From Candidatus Ozemibacter sibiricus (lineage in GTDB: Bacteria > Muiribacteriota > Ozemobacteria > Ozemobacterales > Ozemobacteraceae): a stretch of DNA of 64,000 nt. The position numbers were made by a program, and so were the translations under genes. The notes under the pieces were generated by a model. That model saw only the letters and a list, made by a program, of their open reading frames with translations, did no database searches and was not told the DNA's origin. Within the stretch, counting starts at the first letter, position 1. Every line of letters begins with the position of its first letter. Positions 8,308 to 16,419 of this stretch are shown here, one piece after another. The stretch spans positions 1 through 64,000 of the forward strand of contig QOQW01000010.1 of NCBI GenBank assembly GCA_003327425.1. Reading direction: 5' to 3'.

Positions 8308-9559
8308 CGGCCAGATAGCCGCTCTGGCGCAGGGCCGCCACCGTCCGGCGGCTGGCGCCCGCCATCCGGTCGAGCACGGCCCGCGCCTGTCGCCCGGCCG
8401 CCAGGAAGCGGGCAGGATCGACCACCGCCTCGGCCAGGACCTGCCGCAGAGAGGCGGCATCAGTCACCTCGAACAGGGCGCCGGCTTCCCGCAAGGCTTC
8501 TCGTTCGGAGGGGAAATTCCAGGTGTGGGGACCGGTGACGATCGGCACGGCATAGGCGGCGGGCTCCATCAGGTTGTGGCCGCCATGCTCGACCAGGCTG
8601 CCGCCGACGAAGGCCAGCGAGGAGATCGCATACAGCTCGCGCAGCACGCCCAGGCTATCGACGAGCAGCAGATGCGAGGCCGGACGCCGCCGATCGCTCA
8701 AGCGGGCGACGTCGAGGTGCCGCTGCTGCAGCGACCGCTCGATCTCGGCCACGCGATCGATCTTGCGGGGGGCGATCACGACGGTCACGTTCAGGCCCTT
8801 CCAGAGCGGATCGAGCGCCTCGAGGATCAGCTTCTCCTCGCCAGCGTGGGTCGAGCCGAAACACCACACCTGACGGCCCGGCGGAATGCCGTATTTCACT
8901 CGCAGGGCCGCCACATCGCAGGGCCCGGGCTCGATGTCGTATTTGAAGCAGCCGAGCGGCGTGATGCGGGCCGCCGGCACCCCCAGCCGCTGGAAGCGAC
9001 GGGCGTACACCTGATCCTGCGGGTAGACGAAGGCGAGGTGATCGATGGCCTCCTGGAACAACGGGCGCAGCAAGCGCATGAACCGGACGGTGCGTTCGTT
9101 GATGCGCGCGTTGATGATGCCATAGGGAATGCCGCGCCGACCGAGCGTGGCCAGCAGCAATGGCCAGATCTCGGTCTCGCTGATCAGCAGCAGACGTGGT
9201 TTCATGCGGGTGAGGAAGGGGCCGAGGTACTCGGGCAGTTCGATCGGCAGGAGCGTGGCATGCCCGCACAACCCGTCATCGACCAGACGCCGGTAGCCAT
9301 CCATGGTGGTGGCCGAAGCGACGAGACGGTCTTTGCCGACCACGCGCGACAGCTGATTGAGGAAGGGGCGCAGCGTGATGACTTCGCCCAGAGAGGCGCC
9401 ATGCACCCAGATCGTCCCTTGTTCGATCGGGGCGGGAGGCTCGTACCCACCCTTCCGCAGGTGGATTTCTTCCTTTTCGAGACGGCGGGGCGGGAAGAGG
9501 TCGAGCAGTTCGACCACTCCACGCAACAGCCACTCGTACCCATTCAAGGAGAATGCCAT
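8297..9559 (-). CDS. waaA: 3-deoxy-D-manno-octulosonic acid (Kdo) transferase
   Basis: 420 residues. Transfers Kdo from CMP-Kdo to lipid IV-A on the inner face of the inner membrane, making the first sugar of LPS. Motifs: WVHGASLGEV near 50 with the catalytic acidic residue, LLLISETEIWPLLL near 125, FGSTHAGEE near 235, and the GT30 signature GGSLVEHGGHNLMEPAAYA near 320. The N-terminal hydrophobic anchor usual for WaaA (~15-20 residues) is reduced. It heads the GT9 run and has its own promoter. This is the strongest evidence for true LPS in the organism. Confidence 0.95.
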   Translation of the reverse strand: MAFSLNGYEWLLRGVVELLDLFPPRRLEKEEIHLRKGGYEPPAPIEQGTIWVHGASLGEVITLRPFLNQLSRVVGKDRLVASATTMDGYRRLVDDGLCGHATLLPIELPEYLGPFLTRMKPRLLLISETEIWPLLLATLGRRGIPYGIINARINERTVRFMRLLRPLFQEAIDHLAFVYPQDQVYARRFQRLGVPAARITPLGCFKYDIEPGPCDVAALRVKYGIPPGRQVWCFGSTHAGEEKLILEALDPLWKGLNVTVVIAPRKIDRVAEIERSLQQRHLDVARLSDRRRPASHLLLVDSLGVLRELYAISSLAFVGGSLVEHGGHNLMEPAAYAVPIVTGPHTWNFPSEREALREAGALFEVTDAASLRQVLAEAVVDPARFLAAGRQARAVLDRMAGASRRTVAALRQSGYLADAA

Positions 9560-9589
9560 CGGTCATCTGCCCCTGGGGCGTCCCCTGCC

Positions 9590-9618
9590 ACTATAGACGG
9601 CCGCGCACGTTTCCGCAA
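9590..9618 (-). promoter_or_regulatory. Sigma-70 promoter of waaA
   Basis: On the minus strand TTGCGG (9618-9613), a 17-base spacer and TATAGT (9595-9590) lie about 30 bases upstream of the waaA ATG. The matches are 4/6 and 5/6. Confidence 0.65.
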
Positions 9619-9721
9619 TGCCCAGCGACATTTTCACTGAGTCCTTTTTCGTTTTTTATGTAAACCAGAAGCGGTGCCATCAAGGGAGCAGACTCCATCA
9701 GTCGCTTCGCCCCCGGCCTGT

Positions 9722-10681
9722 TCAGGAATCGCTCGCTTTTCCGGCCGGCCGTGTCTTCCAGCGCCGATGGAGCCAGAACCATTGTTCGGGCCGCGCCCGG
9801 ATCCAGGCTTCCAGTCGATTGGTGAAGGCTTGCGTCAGCGCCTGCCGGCCCGCCTCGGTGTCAGGAAATTCCTCGGGGAAGATGGGGGGCGCGATCTCCA
9901 GGTGGTGCGGAGGTTGCGGACGGCCAGGGTGCAGTACCAGACAGACCACCGGGGCGCCTGTCTTCAGCGCGATCGTCGCCGGCCCGACCACCGTCGAGGC
10001 CTCTTCCCCGAAAAACCGCACGAAGATGCCCCGCGTGCCCGCGTCCTGGTCGCTCATCAGCCCCAGCAGATGGCCCTGGCGCAACGCCCGCAGGATCTCC
10101 CGCAGCGAATAGCCCGAATCGGTGGTCTCGACCCCGTCACGCCGACGCATCTTCTCCATCCAGGCATCGACCGCCCGGTTGTTCTGCCGCCGCACCACCA
10201 CCGTCATGTTGAACCTGCGCCGGCACAGCCACGGCGGCACCAGCTCCCACAGGCCGTAGTGCCCCGACACGATGATGACCCCGCAGCCGCGGGCATGCGC
10301 CCGCTGCAGGTGCTCCAGGCCGGTCGCCCGGATCCGCGCATCGAGTTCCTCGCCGGTCAGATAGGCCAGGGAAGCCTGCTCGACGGCGTTCTCGAAGAAC
10401 GTGTCATAGACGCGCCGCCCCAGCGCCATCGCCGCCGCCGCGTCCAGGCCGAGATGGCGCTGCAGCGCCTCGACCGTATGCCGCCACCGCACGCGCAGCA
10501 CGTCGCGCGCCAGCCAGGCCACCAGCCGCCCGACCCGCCGGCGGCGGCCGGCGTCCCAGGCGGCGGCCGCCCGCGCGAGCCGATCGAGCCAGGCCACTTC
10601 GACCTGGTGGAGCCACTCGACCAATCCCCCCTGTTCTTTCATCGCCATCATCCTGCTCCGCCGGCCAGCCTGGTCATTCAA
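9722..10681 (-). CDS. LpxL-type lipid A acyltransferase
   Basis: Member of the LpxL/HtrB/LpxM lysophospholipid acyltransferase family, which adds a secondary acyl chain to Kdo-lipid A. The catalytic H-x4-E/D box appears as SGHYGLWELV near residue 140, followed by MSDQDAGTRGIFVRFFGEEA near 210 and TGAPVV near 240. About 310 residues is normal for the family. The start is uncertain: ATG 10681 is the longest, but GGAG precedes ATG at 10651 (MMAMKEQ), which I find more likely. It is oriented like waaA but separated from it by 162 bases that hold the waaA promoter. Confidence 0.85.
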   Translation of the reverse strand: MNDQAGRRSRMMAMKEQGGLVEWLHQVEVAWLDRLARAAAAWDAGRRRRVGRLVAWLARDVLRVRWRHTVEALQRHLGLDAAAAMALGRRVYDTFFENAVEQASLAYLTGEELDARIRATGLEHLQRAHARGCGVIIVSGHYGLWELVPPWLCRRRFNMTVVVRRQNNRAVDAWMEKMRRRDGVETTDSGYSLREILRALRQGHLLGLMSDQDAGTRGIFVRFFGEEASTVVGPATIALKTGAPVVCLVLHPGRPQPPHHLEIAPPIFPEEFPDTEAGRQALTQAFTNRLEAWIRARPEQWFWLHRRWKTRPAGKASDS

Positions 10682-10827
10682 TGCGGCGAGACCAGCGCGC
10701 TCTCATGATCAACGGCGGCGGCGCCCCGCGCCAGGCTTCAGCGGCTGAGGGAATTGGGGGCGCAGCGGGCGGAAGCAAGACGCGTGCGCCATCCCCTCGG
10801 TCCGCCGGCAGCCTTGGCTGGGCCTCT

Positions 10828-11121
10828 CTATAGTTCATTTTTCTCCCACAACACCTGTCGGGAATGTCGAACCGTGAGCAATATAATCCGATCTTGCTCA
10901 ATTCGATAGACGATGCGAAAAGTCTCCCAAGGAATTTCTCTGATTTCTCGATTTCTAAAATCCATTAATTGTCTTCCCAATTTTGGGAATTTCTTTAATC
11001 TCTCAACCTCTTGAAAAATTCCTTCGACAAACATTATAGAATTCTGCTGGCTCTCTTGTGCGATGAATTCTGCAAACTCAGTCACCCTCTCAATGGCAAA
11101 TGGTGACCAAATGATTTTCAT
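10828..11121 (-). CDS. RelE/ParE-family toxin
   Basis: 97-residue toxin of a type II toxin-antitoxin pair. The N-terminus IIWSPFAIERVTEFAEFIAQ, central KKFPKLGRQLMDF and C-terminal REIPWETFRIVYRIEQDRI and VRHSRQVLW follow the RelE/ParE fold. Its start overlaps the antitoxin stop by 4 bases. The gene is markedly AT-richer than its surroundings, with many Ile, Lys and Asn codons, which indicates recent acquisition. Whether it cleaves mRNA (RelE) or poisons gyrase (ParE) cannot be told from sequence; the R..R...W tail is seen in both. Confidence 0.9.
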   Translation of the reverse strand: MKIIWSPFAIERVTEFAEFIAQESQQNSIMFVEGIFQEVERLKKFPKLGRQLMDFRNREIREIPWETFRIVYRIEQDRIILLTVRHSRQVLWEKNEL

Positions 11122-11399
11122 TTCCTTAATCCCTCAAGAATTCTCTTTTTGGCCAGGGTATGATCAACCCCTTTTCCTTCTGCAATTTCCTGCTCAGCCA
11201 TGTGTATTTCTTGCAAGGTTTCAATCTGGTCAATCAGGGTTTCATATTCTTCCACGTCGAGAAGGACGGCGGCGCTTCGCCCACGGTGGGTAATCACCAG
11301 TGGTCTTTTGGTCTCGTGAACATGCTTAACCAGTGACGCGGCGTTTGCCCGAAACTCGGAGAGCGGCTTTATGTCTTGATTCAAATTGATTCGGCGCAT
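11118..11399 (-). CDS. Phd/YefM-family antitoxin
   Basis: 93 residues. The N-terminal DNA-binding domain reads LSEFRANAASLVKHVHETKR then PLVITHRGRSAAVLLDVEEYE, typical of Phd/YefM proteins. The C-terminal helical tail (about 60-93) should wrap the toxin. ATG 11399 is fixed by GGGGGAG immediately upstream. It is translated first, as usual, and is co-transcribed with the toxin. Proteins of this type repress their own promoter, and a matching inverted repeat lies upstream. Confidence 0.92.
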   Translation of the reverse strand: MRRINLNQDIKPLSEFRANAASLVKHVHETKRPLVITHRGRSAAVLLDVEEYETLIDQIETLQEIHMAEQEIAEGKGVDHTLAKKRILEGLRK

Positions 11400-11425
11400 A
11401 CTCCCCCCCAAAGATAGGATAGTTA

Positions 11426-11454
11426 ATTGTACGTTATTCTGTACATATTGGCAA
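11426..11454 (-). promoter_or_regulatory. Toxin-antitoxin promoter with operator-like inverted repeat
   Basis: On the minus strand TTGCCA (11454-11449), a 17-base spacer and TACAAT (11431-11426) form a good sigma-70 promoter. The arms TGTAC/GTACA at 11428-11432 and 11441-11445, 8 bases apart, span the spacer and -10 box. That is where an autorepressing Phd/YefM antitoxin would bind. Confidence 0.7.
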
Positions 11455-11595
11455 TGCGGGGTGGTTCCCTTGGTTCTCCCGCATGGCCCATCGCGCCATG
11501 GGCTGCCCGCAGGCTCCCGTCTCCGCCCGTCATCGCCTGGCCCGCCACTCCCGCCTTGCCACCCACGGCGATCGTGCGGCAAGCCTGAGCGGCGA

Positions 11596-12816
11596 TCACA
11601 CAGACCTCCCCTGCAGTTTGCGCTTCCAGGCCCGCAGGTACAGAGCAACCTGAATCAGCGGACTCGACCGCATGGCGATGGCCTCGACCGGGCAGACCTC
11701 CAGGCAGCAGAAACAGGAAATGCAGCGCCCATAGCGGAACCGGACGCCGTCGCGCCCCAGCTCCGCCGCCCGGGCGGCGCAGACCCGCGCGCAGGCTCCG
11801 CAGCGGATGCAGCGCGCCGGCACCAGCGCCGGCCGCGCCCAGATGAACCGCCGCAGCACGTTGAACAACGGCTCCGGAACCCGGTACAAGAGCGGCACGG
11901 CCGGCACCTGGAAGCCCGCGAACCGCCATCGCCGCGGATCATCGCCATGCCGCACCACCTCATCGAGGCTGGCCGGCCCCCAGCCCCGCGCGCGACACTG
12001 CCGCAGGATCGGCTGGTCGGCCGGCTCGATCCCCGCCACCGCGCTGGCGCCGAGATCAACGGTCACGGGGTCGCGCGCGGCCAGGAGCACGCCGGTCGGC
12101 ACCGGCCGACCGCCGGCCGGGCCGTTGCCATCCATGCCGACGATGCCGTCCATCACATGCAGGCCCATCGGCACTGCCGCCGCCAGGTCGGCCAGCAGGG
12201 CCCCGAACTCGGTGGCGCGCGGCAGGCGCAGATGGAGCTGGGCCTTCTGCAACCCCGGCACCAGGCCGAAGTGGTTCTTGACCGCCCCGGTCAGCACGGT
12301 CAGATTGTGGGTCTTCAGCTTGCAGAGGTTGATGACCAGGTCGGCTCGCCAGTACCAGTCGGTGATCCGCAGGGCGAGCGGGCCCCGTGGGCCGGTCACC
12401 GTAATCTCGCGAGCCGGTTCGCGTTCGAGGGCCACCAGCTCGGCCCCGGCGCGATCGGCCGCGGCTCGGTAGCCCGTGGCTTCCCAGAAATCCTCGACCC
12501 GCTTCATGGTCAGCGGCGGGCTGTCGCCGATGACCACCCGCGCCCCGCGGGCGCGGCAGGCGGCGGCCACCACTTCCACCACCGCGGGGTGGGTGGTCGC
12601 CGCCGCGGCCGGGCTCTTGGCCGACAGCATGTTCGGCTTGAGGAACACCGTCATGCCGGGCCGCACCAACGCCGCGAACCCGCCCCAGGGCTCGAGCAGC
12701 CGCTCGACGGCCGGCGTCAGCTCCGCCGCCTCGTACGAGGCGCACGGCACGCAGGCCAGCACCGGCCGGCCTTCTTTCGTCGGACCAGGGTTCGAACCGA
12801 TGACTGTCGCCGTCAT
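11596..12816 (-). CDS. DUF362 protein with two 4Fe-4S ferredoxin motifs
   Basis: 406 residues. The body (about 1-300) is a DUF362 domain: FLKPNMLSAK near 60, VVIGDSPPLTMK near 95, and INLCKLKTHNLTVLTGAVKN near 165-185. Residues about 335-380 hold two ferredoxin clusters, CIRCGACARVC and CISCFCCLEVCPVEAI, enough for two 4Fe-4S centres. DUF362 proteins are uncharacterised iron-sulfur proteins, thought to act in redox or cofactor pathways. ATG 12816 overlaps the upstream gene's stop as ATGA, so the two are translationally coupled. Confidence 0.88.
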   Translation of the reverse strand: MTATVIGSNPGPTKEGRPVLACVPCASYEAAELTPAVERLLEPWGGFAALVRPGMTVFLKPNMLSAKSPAAAATTHPAVVEVVAAACRARGARVVIGDSPPLTMKRVEDFWEATGYRAAADRAGAELVALEREPAREITVTGPRGPLALRITDWYWRADLVINLCKLKTHNLTVLTGAVKNHFGLVPGLQKAQLHLRLPRATEFGALLADLAAAVPMGLHVMDGIVGMDGNGPAGGRPVPTGVLLAARDPVTVDLGASAVAGIEPADQPILRQCRARGWGPASLDEVVRHGDDPRRWRFAGFQVPAVPLLYRVPEPLFNVLRRFIWARPALVPARCIRCGACARVCAARAAELGRDGVRFRYGRCISCFCCLEVCPVEAIAMRSSPLIQVALYLRAWKRKLQGRSV

Positions 12817-13904
12817 TCGCTGTCCCGTTGCTGCCCGGGCGGCACCGGCCCGATGGCGGGCGGTCCGGGCGGCAGGCGCTCCCAGCCGGCGGCCTCGGGG
12901 TCGGTGGGCAGCGGCGGCTGCGGCCCCCAGCCCATCTGCGGTTCCTGCGGGCCGGCCTGCAGCAGGTCGGGCACCGGCGGGGTCAGCACCGGCTGGATCT
13001 GCCGCGGGAAGGGCTGGATCTCGAGCCCGTCCTCCCGCTCGATCAGGAAGCACTGATTGAGGTAGACCACCTTGGTCAGGATCTGGCAGAAGGGGACGTC
13101 TTTGAAGGAGGCATAGACCGGGAAATGCAGATCCTTCGGGAACTGCAGCGGCGTCTCGCCGCCCAAGGCGATCTGCCGCAGCACGAACTGGATGTCGTCC
13201 CCACGCGACACCAGCGACCCCGGCTTCTTCAACCCGGGGAAGCGGATGGTCAGCGCCTCCGGATCCGTCTTGCGCATCCGGGCCAGCACTTCGGTCCAGG
13301 GCTCAGCCGCGGGGCGGACGGGCAGCACCAGCAGCACCGGCCCGGCCAGCGCGAACCGGTGATGGGGCGGCAGGATCTTCAGCAGCATGCGCTCGAGGCT
13401 CTCGGCATGATGGCAGGGCACGACCGTCCCACCGGCCTGGAAGTGCATGACGGCGTGGAAGCCGAACCCGCGACTGACCAGTTCCAGCGCTTCCCACAAA
13501 CCGATCGGATGCCCGAAGAAGGAGTAGCCGCGATGCCGGCGCGCCTGACGCGGCAGCGCCAGGGTCATCTCGATGAAACTGTGCGTGGACGATCGGTAGA
13601 ACAGCACGGATTCTCGCCGGATCTCCTCGACCTTCCACTCGGCGTCGATCCGCATCTTGGGAATGACGTGCAGGCGCTGGCCCTGGTAGTAGATCCAGGC
13701 CCGGGCGTCACGCTCGTGGAACAGGATCGCCCGCACCTCGGGGTCGCCAGGCTGCGCCCGGACCATGATCGCCGCCGCCCGAGCCACGGGGCCGACCACC
13801 AGCCAGGCCAGCAGGCAGATGAACAGCAGCCGGCGGTCGAGCTTCGCGACCGCCGCCTCCCAACGGGGCCCCGGCCGGCCGCCGCGATCGGGCCTCGCCC
13901 ACAC
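12813..13904 (-). CDS. Exported or membrane-anchored protein of unknown function
   Basis: About 363 residues if translation starts at GTG 13904. The N-terminus then has a hydrophobic segment (LLFICLLAWLVVGPVARAAA) suited to a signal peptide or anchor. The remainder is a mixed alpha/beta region rich in His and aromatic residues and a Pro/Gln-rich tail from about 310. I see no known motif. The start is uncertain: the frame is open back into asd, no good Shine-Dalgarno is visible, and CTG or a later ATG (MVRAQPGD) are alternatives. Coupling to the DUF362/ferredoxin gene suggests a shared role at the membrane. Confidence 0.55.
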   Translation of the reverse strand: MWARPDRGGRPGPRWEAAVAKLDRRLLFICLLAWLVVGPVARAAAIMVRAQPGDPEVRAILFHERDARAWIYYQGQRLHVIPKMRIDAEWKVEEIRRESVLFYRSSTHSFIEMTLALPRQARRHRGYSFFGHPIGLWEALELVSRGFGFHAVMHFQAGGTVVPCHHAESLERMLLKILPPHHRFALAGPVLLVLPVRPAAEPWTEVLARMRKTDPEALTIRFPGLKKPGSLVSRGDDIQFVLRQIALGGETPLQFPKDLHFPVYASFKDVPFCQILTKVVYLNQCFLIEREDGLEIQPFPRQIQPVLTPPVPDLLQAGPQEPQMGWGPQPPLPTDPEAAGWERLPPGPPAIGPVPPGQQRDSE

Positions 13905-14035
13905 CCTCGCCAGGGCCGCGAAAGAGCCTCCGGCGCCGCGACCGCCCCTGCCCGGCGGTTCGCCTCTGGCGCCCAGGGGGCCTGTGCAAGGGAAGGCGCC
14001 GACCCTCGGCCGGCGGCAGGCGCTGTCCCAGCCGT

Positions 14036-15070
14036 TCAGAGCAGGCCCTCCCGCACCAGCGCTTCGTAGATGAGCACGCCGTTGGTAGCGGCGCCCCGGC
14101 GCAGGTTGTCGGCCACCACCCACAGATTCACCCCATGCGGCACGCTCGGATCGACGCGCAGGCGGCCGACGAAGACCTCGTCGCGGTGCTGGCACTGCAG
14201 CGGCGTCGGGTAGACATTCCGGGCCGGGTCATCCATCAGCACGACCGACGGGCTCTCGGCCAGGGTGCGGCGCAGGGCCGGCAGATCGACCGGCCGGGTC
14301 AGTTCGAGGTTGATCGCTTCGCTGTGGCAATAGAAGACCGGCACCCGCACGACGGTGGGCGAGACCGGGATCGGCGCTTCCATGATCTTCTGGGTTTCCC
14401 TGATCATCTTCTCTTCTTCGCGGCAGTAGCCCGAATCGAGGAAGACATCGATGTGCGGGAAGAGGTTGAACCCGATCGGATGCGGGTAGACGCCCTCGGG
14501 CAGGGGCTGCCCGGCCAGCCGCGCGGCGCTCTGCCGCTCGAGGATCTCGATCGCTTCGAGGCCGGTGCCCGACACCGACTGGTAGGTCGAGACCACGATG
14601 CGTTTGATGGGATTGACGCGATGGATGGGGGCGATGGCTACCACCATCTGGATCGTCGAGCAGTTAGGATTGGCGATCAGCCCGCGATGGCGTCTGAGAG
14701 CGTGGGCGTTGACCTCGGGCACGACGAGGGGCACCCCGTCGTCCATGCGGAAGGCATTGCTGTTGTCGATGACGACCGCGCCGGCCGCCACCGCGCGGGG
14801 GCAGACCTCCTTGCTGACCTCGGTGCCGGCCGAGAAGAAGACGACGTCGAGACCCTTGAAATCGGCGCCGTCGACGGCCTCGACCGTCACCTCGCGCCCG
14901 GCGAAGGGCACCTTGAGCCCCTGGCTGCGGGCCGAGGCGAACAGGCGCAGCTCGCGCGGCTCGATGCCGTGTTCGGCCAGCACGGTGAGGAAGGTGCGGC
15001 CGACGGCCCCGGTCGCGCCGACGATGCCGAACGCATGCTGTTTCCTGGCTGGTGGTTTGGCTGTGGTCAT
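14036..15070 (-). CDS. asd: Aspartate-semialdehyde dehydrogenase
   Basis: Reduces aspartyl phosphate to aspartate semialdehyde with NADPH, the branch point to lysine, diaminopimelate, methionine and threonine. 344 residues. The Rossmann motif GIVGATGAVGRTFL is near 14-27, the catalytic cysteine is in NPNCSTIQMV near 130, and SVSGTGLEAIE near 165 and the active-site HSEAINLEL near 245 follow. GAGGTGA precedes the ATG. The gene is isolated from other pathway genes and lies between two genes for unknown exported proteins. Confidence 0.95.
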   Translation of the reverse strand: MTTAKPPARKQHAFGIVGATGAVGRTFLTVLAEHGIEPRELRLFASARSQGLKVPFAGREVTVEAVDGADFKGLDVVFFSAGTEVSKEVCPRAVAAGAVVIDNSNAFRMDDGVPLVVPEVNAHALRRHRGLIANPNCSTIQMVVAIAPIHRVNPIKRIVVSTYQSVSGTGLEAIEILERQSAARLAGQPLPEGVYPHPIGFNLFPHIDVFLDSGYCREEEKMIRETQKIMEAPIPVSPTVVRVPVFYCHSEAINLELTRPVDLPALRRTLAESPSVVLMDDPARNVYPTPLQCQHRDEVFVGRLRVDPSVPHGVNLWVVADNLRRGAATNGVLIYEALVREGLL

Positions 15071-15088
15071 GATTTCACCTCGCGTCTG

Positions 15089-16216
15089 TCATGGGGCATT
15101 CGAGAAGGAAGAGGGCGAAGCAGCGGCGTCCGCGGCGTCTGCAGCGTCACCCGCCGCATCGGCCGGCGGGCCGGCGACGGACGCCTCTTCTTCTTGGTCC
15201 TGTTCACGGGCTTCCTTCATTTCCTGGTAGAACGATTTGCGGGGCTCCGGGCGGTAGAACTGCTCGGGAATGCGCCCGACGGGCGGGGTCGCGCTGGCCG
15301 TCGCCCGCGTCGCCGCCCCCGGCGGCGGTGCGCCGGCCGCCGGAAGCACCGGGGCCGGCGGCCGCGGCGGTGGCCACAGGATGCGCCGCAGCTCCTCCAC
15401 CCGGCGACGCTGGGCCGGCGAGAGGGTGGTCGGCAGGGCAGCGGTGCGCAGGTCGTTCGCCGACGCCCGGCCAAGCCCGACCGTGACCGAGGCAGCAGCG
15501 GTCGTCGCGGACGCCATGACCGCCCCCTCCGGTCCAGTCATTCCTGCCACCGGCACCGCTGCTGCTCCTGCCTCGCTCGGGCCGGCCCCGGCCCCCGACA
15601 CCGGCGAGGCGGCCGCGACGACCGCCCCCGGCGGCTCGGCGCCGCTGCCCACCGAACGATCAGCGGCCGCCGGCGGCAACAGCCGGGCGAGTTCCTCGGC
15701 GGCGGCGACCCGGCGGCGCTGGTCGGTCAAGCGCGCTTCCAGGGCCGACCGCAGAGGGCCGGCCGGCAGGGCCTGGATCGCCGCCTCCAGTTGCGTGATC
15801 TTGCGCCGCTCTCCCTCGAGATCGGAGCAGTCGAACGTCTCGACCTCGGTCATCTCGCTGCCCGAAGCTGTGCGCTGCAAGGTCACCCGCGTCGCCTTCT
15901 GCCGCAGCTTCTTCCAATCGGGCATCTTCGGCGGGGTGAACTGGAAGCGGCTCTTCCCCGACGGCCCCTGCACCGGTCGCAGCTGACCGTCAGGATCAGG
16001 GTCGACCGGCTCGACCGGCTCCGTCATTTTTCCCGCCCCGGGGACAGGGGCTGGCGAATGGGTCGGAGCGATCGTCGCTTTTTCCATCCAATCGGGGAAG
16101 GGAGGCGCTTTGGGCGGCGCCGGCACCCCGGCCTCCTGCCCGTAAACCGGGCTGACGAGCAGCCAGAGCCCCGTCCCCCAGGCGAGGAACGATCCGATTC
16201 CGAACCGCGGCCGCAT
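15089..16216 (-). CDS. Secreted Pro/Ala-rich protein of unknown function
   Basis: 375 residues. A signal peptide (GIGSFLAWGTGLWLLVSPVYG) is followed by a low-complexity Pro/Ala/Gly-rich protein. The only structured-looking part is about residues 100-180: a basic segment DWKKLRQKATRVTLQRTASG, and a helical region ERRKITQLEAAIQALPAG that could coil. Residues about 200-375 are mostly Ala/Pro with short charged stretches. AGGAAG precedes the ATG, and a weak extended -10 (TGGTACTGT, minus strand, 16262-16254) lies just upstream. No homology is recognised. It ends 18 bases before asd. Confidence 0.65.
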   Translation of the reverse strand: MRPRFGIGSFLAWGTGLWLLVSPVYGQEAGVPAPPKAPPFPDWMEKATIAPTHSPAPVPGAGKMTEPVEPVDPDPDGQLRPVQGPSGKSRFQFTPPKMPDWKKLRQKATRVTLQRTASGSEMTEVETFDCSDLEGERRKITQLEAAIQALPAGPLRSALEARLTDQRRRVAAAEELARLLPPAAADRSVGSGAEPPGAVVAAASPVSGAGAGPSEAGAAAVPVAGMTGPEGAVMASATTAAASVTVGLGRASANDLRTAALPTTLSPAQRRRVEELRRILWPPPRPPAPVLPAAGAPPPGAATRATASATPPVGRIPEQFYRPEPRKSFYQEMKEAREQDQEEEASVAGPPADAAGDAADAADAAASPSSFSNAP

Positions 16217-16419
16217 AGACTTCCTGCCCCCTCCACCTCACTATGGTGGCCCAACAGTACCATACCCGGTTCCTCTCGCACAATTCCCCCTCGAGCCCCC
16301 TAGCTCCTTTTCTGAGCAGGCTCAAGAAGAATTCGAAGGGGCGAGGTGCCGAATTCCCCGGTTTCCGGCCGGTCCTTATCTCTTCCGGCGCTTCGCGTAT
16401 TTGAAAGCTCGCGTCGCCT

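Noticed and set aside
4936-8538. Long plus-strand open frames (441 and 635 codons) opposite the GT9 genes
   Set aside because: Arg/Gly/Pro/His-rich translations without domains, antisense to well-supported glycosyltransferases.
12786-12800. GGTTCGAACC, like a tRNA T-arm
   Set aside because: It lies within the start of the DUF362 gene, and I could find no acceptor or anticodon stems around it.
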